A stretch of DNA of 5,516 bases from positions 1 to 5,516 of the forward strand of contig JAQVFD010000156.1 in the NCBI GenBank assembly GCA_028697435.1. The letters run 5' to 3'. Below the pieces are notes generated by a model. The model did not search any database. It saw only the letters and a program-made list of their open reading frames with translations, and had not been told where the DNA came from. The DNA comes from Clostridiaceae bacterium. GTDB taxonomy: Bacteria > Bacillota > Clostridia > Lutisporales > Lutisporaceae. This document shows positions 1 through 4,751 of the stretch, piece by piece (the stretch's first letter is position 1; each line of letters opens with the position of its first letter). The translations under genes were made by a program, and so were the position numbers.

Positions 1-102
1 AAGGATACCTTTGTATTGTCCGTCAAGAATTTCTTAATAATAAATCTGACACAAGTTCTGGCAATCGCAGGCACCGTCATTATCGAAGGGCTATTAAAGT
101 AA
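1..102 (+). CDS. 3' end of an unidentified, probably membrane-associated protein (partial)
   Basis: Frame 1 is open from the first base to a TAA at 100-102, giving 33 C-terminal residues. The tail is strongly hydrophobic (for example NFLIINLTQVLAIAGTVIIE) and ends in LLK, which looks like one transmembrane helix with a short polar end. The reading frame ends 145 bases before a good rightward intrinsic terminator, consistent with a real gene end. The gene converges with trpP. Too little is present to name a family. An integral membrane transporter or a sporulation-type membrane protein would both fit, but neither is supported by a motif. Confidence 0.55.
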   Translation, partial: KDTFVLSVKNFLIINLTQVLAIAGTVIIEGLLK

Positions 103-120
103 CATGGATTACTGCACAAT

Positions 121-273
121 AAAAGAAAAATGCGCCGCATTCTTCAGGTACGGGGCACGAGGTTCGAGGCACGAGGTTTAGGGTAAGGCTTCGAAGAAAT
201 ACCCTAGCTTTCCCCGCAACCCCGAACCCCACAACCTCGAAACCCAGCGCACGCTAGTGCGCATTTTTCTTCT
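121..273. repeat. Intergenic inverted-repeat element between convergent genes
   Basis: A G/C-rich block stands out from the AT-rich surroundings. Its outer arms are perfect 13-bp inverted repeats (123-135 AAGAAAAATGCGC and 259-271 GCGCATTTTTCTT). Inside are two copies of GGCACGAGGTT (154-164 and 168-178), a CCTCGAA-type complement near 235-241, and an inner stem TAGGGTA/TACCCTA (179-185 and 200-206) capped by CTTCGAAG (189-196). The right part (211-230) is C-rich where the left part (151-178) is G-rich, so the whole can fold as one long imperfect hairpin. It fills the space between the stop codon of the left gene and that of trpP, and probably helps terminate both transcripts. Comparable GGTTCGAGG/CACGAGG-type intergenic repeats are, from general knowledge, dispersed in some Clostridia. 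Copy number cannot be judged from this window. Confidence 0.6.
247..273 (+). terminator. Rho-independent terminator for the rightward gene ending at 102
   Basis: A perfect 6-bp GC-rich stem, GCGCAC (247-252) and GTGCGC (257-262), has a GCTA loop and is followed at once by ATTTTTCTTCT. This is a textbook intrinsic terminator on the + strand. Read leftward, the same hairpin has no following T run. However, the outer 13-bp arms of the larger element place GCGCATTTTTCTT at 135-123 on the minus strand, so the whole element may also terminate trpP. Confidence 0.75.
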
Positions 274-802
274 ATTGCTCCTTAGCCTGCATAAACTTTA
301 CTCCTGTTGCCTTAAGAGCCAAATTCACTGCATTATAAACAATCAGGGTGACAAATATATTTGTAACTGCAGTAGGAAGCACTATTCCTGCAAACAATAC
401 CGGGAAAGGTGCAGGCAGTCCTACAAGCATAAGTGCGGTGAATAAGAAGGTAGTGCCGCTTATTATAGTACCGATGAATGCAATTATACCTGTTGATATC
501 TGTTTAAATTTAAATTTATCCGATACCTTGATCATTAAATAGACTGCAAGACTGGCTACAATTTTATCTACAACATTAGCAATCTGGCCTCCGGGGAATG
601 TAGTGGTTATAGCGGTAATAAATCCTGCAAGCAATCCCGCAAGGATTGTGCTTTTCAGGTCTTTGCTTATGAGTAAGGCAACAAACAGGAAAGAAAGCAG
701 CAGGTCAAACTTCATATTTCCTATTGTTCCCGGGGTTACCTGATGCATTATATAACCAATGGCAAGCAGCAATGATATTAGAATATTTTTTCTCAGATTC
801 AT
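272..802 (-). CDS. trpP: Tryptophan transporter, TrpP family
   Basis: This 176-residue integral membrane protein matches the TrpP (YhaG) tryptophan importer family in length and pattern. I recognise the signature TTTFPGGQIANVVDK at residues 66-80, the GTIISGTTFL segment at 111-120 with the following GLPAPFPVLFAG, and the N-terminal HQVTPG. About five or six hydrophobic segments span nearly the whole chain (roughly 7-20, 33-46, 51-68, 81-92, 103-128, 134-163), with a short polar C-terminus. TrpP proteins are small secondary or permease-like transporters in the cytoplasmic membrane that bring in L-tryptophan. The ATG at 802 follows AAAGGAGAG with good spacing. The upstream leader is a T-box with a tryptophan specifier, which independently supports the substrate. 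The stop codon abuts the inverted-repeat terminator element. The gene appears intact and monocistronic. Confidence 0.93.
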   Translation of the reverse strand: MNLRKNILISLLLAIGYIMHQVTPGTIGNMKFDLLLSFLFVALLISKDLKSTILAGLLAGFITAITTTFPGGQIANVVDKIVASLAVYLMIKVSDKFKFKQISTGIIAFIGTIISGTTFLFTALMLVGLPAPFPVLFAGIVLPTAVTNIFVTLIVYNAVNLALKATGVKFMQAKEQ

Positions 803-839
803 GATTCTCTCTCCTTTAATTTGAAATAATATTGTTGTG

Positions 840-872
840 TTAATATTGACTTTGAATGCCTGAGTTGTTCAT
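840..872 (-). CDS. Possible 10-codon leader peptide ahead of trpP
   Basis: Downstream of the T-box terminator and upstream of trpP there is a second strong ribosome binding site (AGGAGGTGAGC, minus strand, 891-881). It sits 8 nt before an ATG at 877 that opens a two-codon frame (ATG TTA TGA). The TGA overlaps an ATG at 872, which opens MNNSGIQSQY and stops at 840. The trpP start with its own site lies 38 nt further on. The ribosome binding site is better than that of many real genes, so translation here is plausible. There is no tryptophan codon, so it is not a classical attenuator peptide. The role is unknown, and it may be a relic of a lost upstream gene. Confidence 0.3.
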   Translation of the reverse strand: MNNSGIQSQY

Positions 873-880
873 AACATTGC

Positions 881-891
881 GCTCACCTCCT
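881..891 (-). promoter_or_regulatory. Strong ribosome binding site with no long gene behind it
   Basis: The minus strand reads AGGAGGTGAGC here, close to a perfect Shine-Dalgarno sequence. The nearest starts are an ATG at 877 (two-codon frame) and an ATG at 872 (10-codon frame). The annotated trpP start is about 80 nt away, too far to use it directly, and has its own AAAGGAGAG site. Confidence 0.6.
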
Positions 892-904
892 AAAAAAGTT
901 TGAG

Positions 905-944
905 AAATAAAAAACCTTCCATCCCTATATAAGGGACGGAAGGT
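905..944 (-). terminator. T-box regulated intrinsic terminator
   Basis: On the minus strand ACCTTCCGTCCCT pairs with AGGGATGGAAGGT around a short TATAT-type loop (944-914), followed by TTTTTTATTT. The stem has one mismatch near its middle. Its 5' arm holds the CGTCCC segment that can instead pair with the T-box, giving the terminator/antiterminator switch. Confidence 0.88.
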
Positions 945-1202
945 ATAATCCGCGGTACCACCCAGTTTAGACAAAGTATTGTCTCTCTCAACAGATACGG
1001 AGCAAAGCATTGCTCGATATCCTGATCCTGTAACGGGAATCTCCCGGCTTTGGCTAATACCCCGAAAGTCGGAGGTTCGCCTGACTTCTCACAAGTCCAT
1101 TCACTGCGTATCCTGTTACCGGGCTTACACTACTCCCGACTCGCTGAAAACTCAATATCGCAGATACTAATCTTGTTCATTGAATTTCTGTTGTTTTGAT
1201 TT
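905..1202 (-). ncRNA. T-box riboswitch leader with tryptophan (UGG) specifier
   Basis: All main parts of a T-box leader can be read on the minus strand. The T-box motif TGGGTGGTACCGCG is at 964-951. The base of Stem I is ACAAG (1176-1172) paired with CTTGT (1095-1091). The AGTA motif lies at 1167-1164, and the next helix is CTGCG (1163-1159) paired with CGCAG (1108-1104). The 3' side of the internal loop between these helices carries GTGAATGGAC, so the specifier codon is UGG at 1099-1097, for tryptophan. Stem III is AGACAA/TTGTCT (984-979 and 974-969), just upstream of the T-box. A terminator hairpin follows. In this family, uncharged cognate tRNA pairs with the specifier and with the T-box bulge, stabilising the antiterminator. 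Here uncharged tRNA-Trp should therefore switch on trpP. The 5' end is inferred from the promoter at 1237-1209. Confidence 0.93.
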
Positions 1203-1208
1203 TAATCA

Positions 1209-1237
1209 ACGATAGCACGGATTTGGGCACAGGTCAA
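1209..1237 (-). promoter_or_regulatory. Promoter of the T-box/trpP transcript
   Basis: The minus strand shows TTGACC (1237-1232), a 17-nt spacer and TATCGT (1214-1209). The -35 box matches the vegetative consensus at 5 of 6 positions and the -10 at 4 of 6. The start of transcription would fall near 1202, about 26 nt before the base of Stem I, which is normal for a T-box leader. Confidence 0.6.
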
Positions 1238-1252
1238 CAAAAATATTTTTTC

Positions 1253-1268
1253 ATCGGCTTAAGCCGAT
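1253..1268 (-). terminator. Possible weak terminator after dapA
   Basis: A perfect 16-bp palindrome (ATCGGCTTAAGCCGAT) lies 5 nt past the dapA stop. It gives a 6-bp stem and a TTAA loop. On the minus strand it is followed by GAAAAAATATTTTT, so the T run is displaced by about 9 nt rather than adjacent. It separates dapA from the trpP promoter and may terminate weakly; alternatively it is a protein-binding palindrome. Confidence 0.4.
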
Positions 1269-1273
1269 ATATG

Positions 1274-2133
1274 CTAAATATAATTATCCAGCTTATTCTG
1301 AAGCTTTTCAGTAATAGTTACCAATGGAAGCCTTACTTCCGGAGATTCTATCAATCCCATTTTCTTGAGGCAGTATTTGATAGGAGCGGGATTTGGTTCT
1401 TCAAAAAGCAGCGGAACCAGACCCGATAGCTTCTTCCATATCTCAAAGGCGCCCTGATGGTCATTTCCCTTTACTTTGTTAAATATTTCTATAAAGCTTT
1501 CTGTTTGTACATGGCAGGATGCCAAAATGCCTCCCTGGCCCCCGTATAAAAGGGTGATATAGTAAAAAATATCTTCCCCTGTCATTATTGAAAAATCAGG
1601 GGGAGAGTTCAACAGCAAGGAAAGGCTCTGCTTTATATCTCCGCTGGCATCCTTGACACCGATTATGTTTTTCAGCTGAGAAAGCTTGAATAAAGTTTCA
1701 TTTTCAATATTTCTTCCGGTTCTGTAAGGAATATTGTAGATAATAATATCTAAATCCGTACTCTCGGACATTCTAAGGAAATGCTCGTAAATCCCCCGTT
1801 GATCAGGTCTGTTGTAATAAGGTGATACTGAAAGCACACCTCTGACCTTATATTTTTCAACGACCTTCAATTTTTCCAGAACCTTCGTTGTGTTGTTTCC
1901 TCCGACTCCTACAATGACGGGTACACGACCATTGACATATTCATGGTTTTTTCAATGATTTCTTCTGCTTCTTCTTCCTCAGCCGTGGGACTTTCTCCTG
2001 TTGTTCCCAAGGGTATGATACCCGTAATTCCTTTGCTTATATAGTGTTCAATCATTTTTTTGTAGGATTTAAAGTCAACCCTATCTTCAAAAAAAGGGGT
2101 GACAATAGGGAGCCAGACACCATTAACGCCCAT
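1274..2133 (-). pseudogene. dapA: 4-hydroxy-tetrahydrodipicolinate synthase with a single-base frameshift
   Basis: DapA condenses pyruvate with aspartate semialdehyde in the lysine/diaminopimelate pathway, forming a Schiff base on a lysine in a TIM barrel. The gene lies in two frames: codons from ATG 2133 to a TAG at 1911-1909, and the remainder to the stop at 1276-1274. One base is missing in or near the A6 run at 1952-1947 (minus strand), or just after it by 1942-1941. Restoring one base gives exactly 286 codons. It also puts T44 and T45 (GTTGE), Y107 (YYNRP), Y133 and R138 (YNIPYRTG), K161 (GVKDASG) and I203 at the E. coli numbers. The ATG at 2133 is preferred because GGAGG lies 7 nt upstream; in-frame ATG 2151 has no such site. 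The usual ISVTAN segment reads ILASCH, so this may be a divergent paralog. A sequencing error, true decay, or slippage at the A run are all possible. Confidence 0.88.
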
Positions 2134-2188
2134 ATCAATACCTCCAATCAAAATTTTAATCAGATTTTAGAAAACTCACCTTGAAACT

Positions 2189-2194
2189 ATTATA
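2189..2194 (-). promoter_or_regulatory. Candidate -10 box for dapA
   Basis: A perfect TATAAT is on the minus strand about 56 nt before the dapA start. At 16-18 nt upstream there is no sequence resembling TTGACA (the best is TATTCA). A promoter with a good -10 and no -35 often needs an activator, and the divergent AraC-type gene is an obvious candidate, but this is inference. Confidence 0.4.
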
Positions 2195-2229
2195 TTCGAA
2201 ATTTTTACTATGAATATTGTTTATAATGC

Positions 2230-2258
2230 TTGAAAACTTGCAAAAACTGCGATATTAT
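2230..2258 (+). promoter_or_regulatory. Promoter of the AraC-family gene
   Basis: TTGAAA (2230-2235), a 17-nt spacer and TATTAT (2253-2258) match the vegetative consensus at 5 of 6 positions in each box. Transcription would start near 2265, leaving a leader of about 45 nt. The promoter lies back-to-back with the dapA -10 in a 176-bp divergent intergenic region. Confidence 0.6.
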
Positions 2259-2309
2259 GAATTAGGACAGTCTTGAAAAGAAAATTTAAGAAACTTTCGG
2301 GGGTTAATA

Positions 2310-3167
2310 ATGAAGAGAGGATACCTGAATAAGGATTTTGAGTTTTTTTATTTGAAGGATAGAAGAAGCATAGAGTTTGAATTGCACTATCATGATTTTA
2401 ACAAGATAATCATTTTTATATCAGGGAATGTTACGTATCTGATAGAAGGAAGGTCATACAAGCTTAAACCATGGGATATATTACTTGTAAGCAGCAGCGA
2501 GATACACAAAGCCATAATCGGTACCAGCGGGGCTTATGAGAGGATGATTATATGGGTCAATTCAAATTTTCTGCATAAGCATGACAGTCCGGATGGGAAT
2601 TTGTTGAAATGCTTTGATATCGCTTCAAATGAGAAGCGCAATATGCTTAGGCTAAGTCCTGATGTTCTAAGGCAGGGGAAATATATCCTATCTCAATTGA
2701 GGGAAGAATGTGAGGTCAGTAATTTTGGGAACCAGGTACTTAAGAACTCATTATTCCTTCAATTCATAGTATACCTCAATAGGCTTTATCTGGAACCTGC
2801 ATCCACAGAGCACAAAGCTAACGGAGATTATGACGAAAGCATAGAGGTAGTAATAAATTATATAAACGAGAACATTTGTGAGGATTTGCCAATAGAAGGC
2901 TTGGCCTCAAGGTTCTATATGAGTAAGTATCATTTGATGCATAAGTTTAAAAGTCAAACAGGCTATACAATTCACAACTATATAGTCCAGAAGCGGCTAA
3001 TGCTGTCAAATACTCTTATCAAATCCGGGAAACCAATAACAGAAGTATGTGCGGAATGCGGCTTTGGTGATTATTCAAGTTTTGTAAGAGCCTTTAAAAG
3101 GATGTATGGACTATCGCCTAAGAAGCATATGAAAATGGCGGAGGAATTAGAAAGAATGGAGAAATAA
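2310..3167 (+). CDS. AraC-family transcriptional regulator with N-terminal cupin domain
   Basis: The protein has 285 residues, the usual size for this family. Residues about 15-75 look like a cupin-type effector domain: HYHDF at 26-30, then alternating hydrophobic strands, GRSY, PWDILLV and EIHKA with a conserved histidine near 66. Residues about 175-275 form the AraC DNA-binding domain with two helix-turn-helix units. The first is around 194-214 (LASRFYMSKYHLMHKFK). The second is around 242-270, where ITEVCAECGF, SSFVRAFKRMYG and LSP match the family signature closely. The ATG at 2310 follows CGGGGGTT. The gene is divergent from dapA, so dapA is a natural candidate target along with the regulator itself. 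The ligand is unknown; cupin-type AraC proteins commonly sense sugars or other small molecules. The next gene has its own promoter starting 7 nt after this stop. Confidence 0.9.
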   Translation: MKRGYLNKDFEFFYLKDRRSIEFELHYHDFNKIIIFISGNVTYLIEGRSYKLKPWDILLVSSSEIHKAIIGTSGAYERMIIWVNSNFLHKHDSPDGNLLKCFDIASNEKRNMLRLSPDVLRQGKYILSQLREECEVSNFGNQVLKNSLFLQFIVYLNRLYLEPASTEHKANGDYDESIEVVINYINENICEDLPIEGLASRFYMSKYHLMHKFKSQTGYTIHNYIVQKRLMLSNTLIKSGKPITEVCAECGFGDYSSFVRAFKRMYGLSPKKHMKMAEELERMEK

Positions 3168-3173
3168 TATGGA

Positions 3174-3202
3174 TTGACATTTGCATTTATAGATATTAAT
3201 AT
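3174..3202 (+). promoter_or_regulatory. Promoter of the speD operon
   Basis: A perfect -35 TTGACA (3174-3179), a 17-nt spacer and a -10 TAATAT (3197-3202, 4 of 6) begin 7 nt after the AraC-gene stop. The start site is expected near 3209, giving a leader of about 50 nt. One copy of a 12-bp direct repeat fills the start of the spacer and the other lies at the expected start of transcription. Confidence 0.65.
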
Positions 3203-3221
3203 GATTATGATTTGCATTTAT
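3179..3221 (+). repeat. 12-bp direct repeat across the speD promoter
   Basis: ATTTGCATTTAT occurs at 3179-3190 and again, without mismatch, at 3210-3221. The copies are 31 bp apart start to start, close to three helical turns, so both would face the same side of the DNA. Their position over the -35/spacer and +1 regions is what is expected of an operator for a repressor. AT-rich chance repetition cannot be excluded. Confidence 0.5.
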
Positions 3222-3261
3222 TTGTCGTGAAAAAGATTAAGATAAGTGGGGTGTGATGCTT

Positions 3262-4077
3262 ATGAAGGCCGAAAATGGCAAGCTGAAGCTCTATGGCTTC
3301 AATAATCTTACGAAATCGTTGAGTTTTAACATCTATGATATATGCTATACAAAATCAGTAGAGGACCGTAAGAAATATATTGAATATATTGATGAACAGT
3401 ACAATTCAACAAGGCTTACAAAAATACTAAGCGATGTTACTGAGATGATAGGTGCCAATGTACTGAACGTGGCTAAACAGGATTATGATCCGCAGGGGGC
3501 CAGTGTAGTACTGCTGATTTCCGAAGAAGAAGTTCCTTTTTATGTGGTTGATCCTTCATGTAATAGGGGTATTATTACTCCAATGAGGGAGAATATAGTG
3601 GGACACCTTGATAAGAGTCATGTGACTGTGCATACTTACCCCGAGAGCCATCCCCAGAATGAAATAAGCACATTCAGAGTCGATATAGATGTTACCACCT
3701 GTGGGACAGTTTCTCCGCTTAAGGCTTTGAATTATCTTATCCATAGCTTCGATTCGGATATAATTACAATCGACTATAGGGTAAGAGGCTATACCAGAGA
3801 TATCCGCGGAAGGAAGCATTTTATTGACCATAAGATAAATTCTATACAAAACTTTATTGCCAATGAAACAATTAATAGATATGACCTGATCGATATGAAC
3901 ATATATCAATCAAACATATTCCATACAAAAATGAAGATAAGAGACATGGAACTGGACAACTACCTATTTGAGATCAAGGAAGAAGAATTGAGTTCAAAAG
4001 AGAAAAAAAAGATAGTAAAAAAGTTAGATAGAGAAATCACTGAGATTTTTTATGGTATAAATCTACCTGGGGTTTAA
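3262..4077 (+). CDS. speD: S-adenosylmethionine decarboxylase proenzyme, E. coli type
   Basis: This enzyme decarboxylates S-adenosylmethionine to supply the aminopropyl donor for spermidine synthesis. It is made as a proenzyme that cleaves itself and forms a pyruvoyl cofactor. The protein has 271 residues from ATG 3262 (E. coli SpeD has 264) and follows the enterobacterial form nearly end to end: YGFNNLTKSLSF at 11-22, KQDYDPQGASV at 72-82, HLDKSH at 115-120, HTYPESHP at 124-131, TCGTVSPLKALNYLIH near 146-161, DYRVRGYTRDI, and FIDHKINSIQNF. Cleavage is expected between K118 and S119, with S119 becoming the pyruvoyl group. C147 matches the catalytic cysteine. All key residues are present, so the gene should be functional. 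GGGG at 3248-3251 is 10 nt before ATG 3262 and 4 nt before ATG 3256; an in-frame GTG is at 3253. The start is therefore uncertain by a few codons. It is the first gene of a three-gene operon. Confidence 0.96.
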   Translation: MKAENGKLKLYGFNNLTKSLSFNIYDICYTKSVEDRKKYIEYIDEQYNSTRLTKILSDVTEMIGANVLNVAKQDYDPQGASVVLLISEEEVPFYVVDPSCNRGIITPMRENIVGHLDKSHVTVHTYPESHPQNEISTFRVDIDVTTCGTVSPLKALNYLIHSFDSDIITIDYRVRGYTRDIRGRKHFIDHKINSIQNFIANETINRYDLIDMNIYQSNIFHTKMKIRDMELDNYLFEIKEEELSSKEKKKIVKKLDREITEIFYGINLPGV

Positions 4078-4113
4078 AACAAAGTATAATATTTTAGGAA
4101 TGGCGAGCATATT

Positions 4114-4728
4114 ATGTTTAACGTCAAAGAATTTGTATTCTGTGCGGTAAGTAAACTTTATATTCCTCCGGAGCTTATTGAATCTTCAGAAAAGAAGCTG
4201 CTGCATATTTCAGATACTCCTACATCTTTTTATTACGCTCTTAAGATTCTTATAGACAGGCTGAAGCCTGCGTATATAGTGCATACCGGAGATATGGCAG
4301 ATGATATAAAGCTTGGTCTTTATCCTAGCTTAATTGATGAGTACGAAAAGAGAATAAAGAAGTTGGCATGCATATTTGATGTTTCCGGGGCAAAAACTAT
4401 TCTGGCCTTGGGCAACCATGATAATTTTGATATTAATAAGATGTATTTATATAATAGCTATATAATCAAGAGGACAGAAACAATAGAGATAGAAGGGAAG
4501 AACTTCAGAATAAGCCATATGCCGGAAGGAATACTTGAAGCCCCTGAACAATACAATTTATTTGGACATGATTTGACATTAAAGTATGGTTGCTCTGATG
4601 ATAAGATGTATTTTAACGGAATTTCTCATATAAATATTATAGGATTAGAGTCTGGAAAGCACATTATACTGCCCTATCCATACGGTATTAACAATGCACG
4701 GCTTGGAAGAGGGAAAGTAGGGTTATGA
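4114..4728 (+). CDS. Calcineurin-like metallophosphoesterase, divergent metal site
   Basis: The 204-residue protein shows the ordered motifs of the calcineurin-like phosphoesterase fold. They are LLHISD (motif I, D34), HTGDMADD (motif II, D60), ALGNHDN (motif III, N101 and H102), ISHMPEG (H135) and FGHD (H152). Members of this fold usually bind two metals and hydrolyse phosphomono- or diesters. Here motif I reads D-T-P instead of D-x-H, and the last motif reads G-H-D-L instead of G-H-x-H. Both histidines normally bind the same metal, so that site is likely weakened or altered. The second metal's ligands are intact. No signal peptide or membrane segment is obvious. The gene starts 36 nt after speD, with only a weak ribosome binding site (AGGAA about 13 nt away), and ends 23 nt before the next gene, so it probably shares the speD transcript. 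The substrate is unknown. Confidence 0.82.
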   Translation: MFNVKEFVFCAVSKLYIPPELIESSEKKLLHISDTPTSFYYALKILIDRLKPAYIVHTGDMADDIKLGLYPSLIDEYEKRIKKLACIFDVSGAKTILALGNHDNFDINKMYLYNSYIIKRTETIEIEGKNFRISHMPEGILEAPEQYNLFGHDLTLKYGCSDDKMYFNGISHINIIGLESGKHIILPYPYGINNARLGRGKVGL

Positions 4729-4751
4729 TTAAGTATTAAGGAGGGTTATGA

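Noticed and set aside
257..542. Two rightward open frames of about 62-64 codons
   Set aside because: Both are antisense to trpP, which is well supported by family signature and T-box context. They are shadows.
979..1170. Rightward 63-codon open frame
   Set aside because: It lies entirely on the antisense of the T-box leader, has no ribosome binding site, and its composition reflects the conserved RNA structure.
1129..1179. 16-codon leftward frame in the T-box leader (ATG at 1179, TAG at 1131-1129)
   Set aside because: It overlaps Stem I pairing segments, has no Shine-Dalgarno sequence and carries no tryptophan codons, so it is a chance frame rather than a leader peptide.
1196..1429. Rightward 77-codon open frame
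   Set aside because: It overlaps the antisense of the dapA 3' end and the trpP promoter, with no ribosome binding site.
1274..2133. Two separate genes instead of one broken dapA
   Set aside because: The two frames are complementary halves of a single TIM barrel. The second has no ribosome binding site or sensible start, and one added base gives the exact family length and catalytic numbering.
2180..2278. Three copies of CTTGAAA (2180, 2229, 2272) as AraC operators
   Set aside because: The copies are only 7 bp in AT-rich DNA, one coincides with the promoter -35 box, and spacings of 49 and 43 bp do not form a consistent helical pattern.
3556..3909. Leftward 117-codon open frame
   Set aside because: It is antisense inside speD, whose protein matches the E. 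coli enzyme throughout. No ribosome binding site or protein-like pattern supports it.
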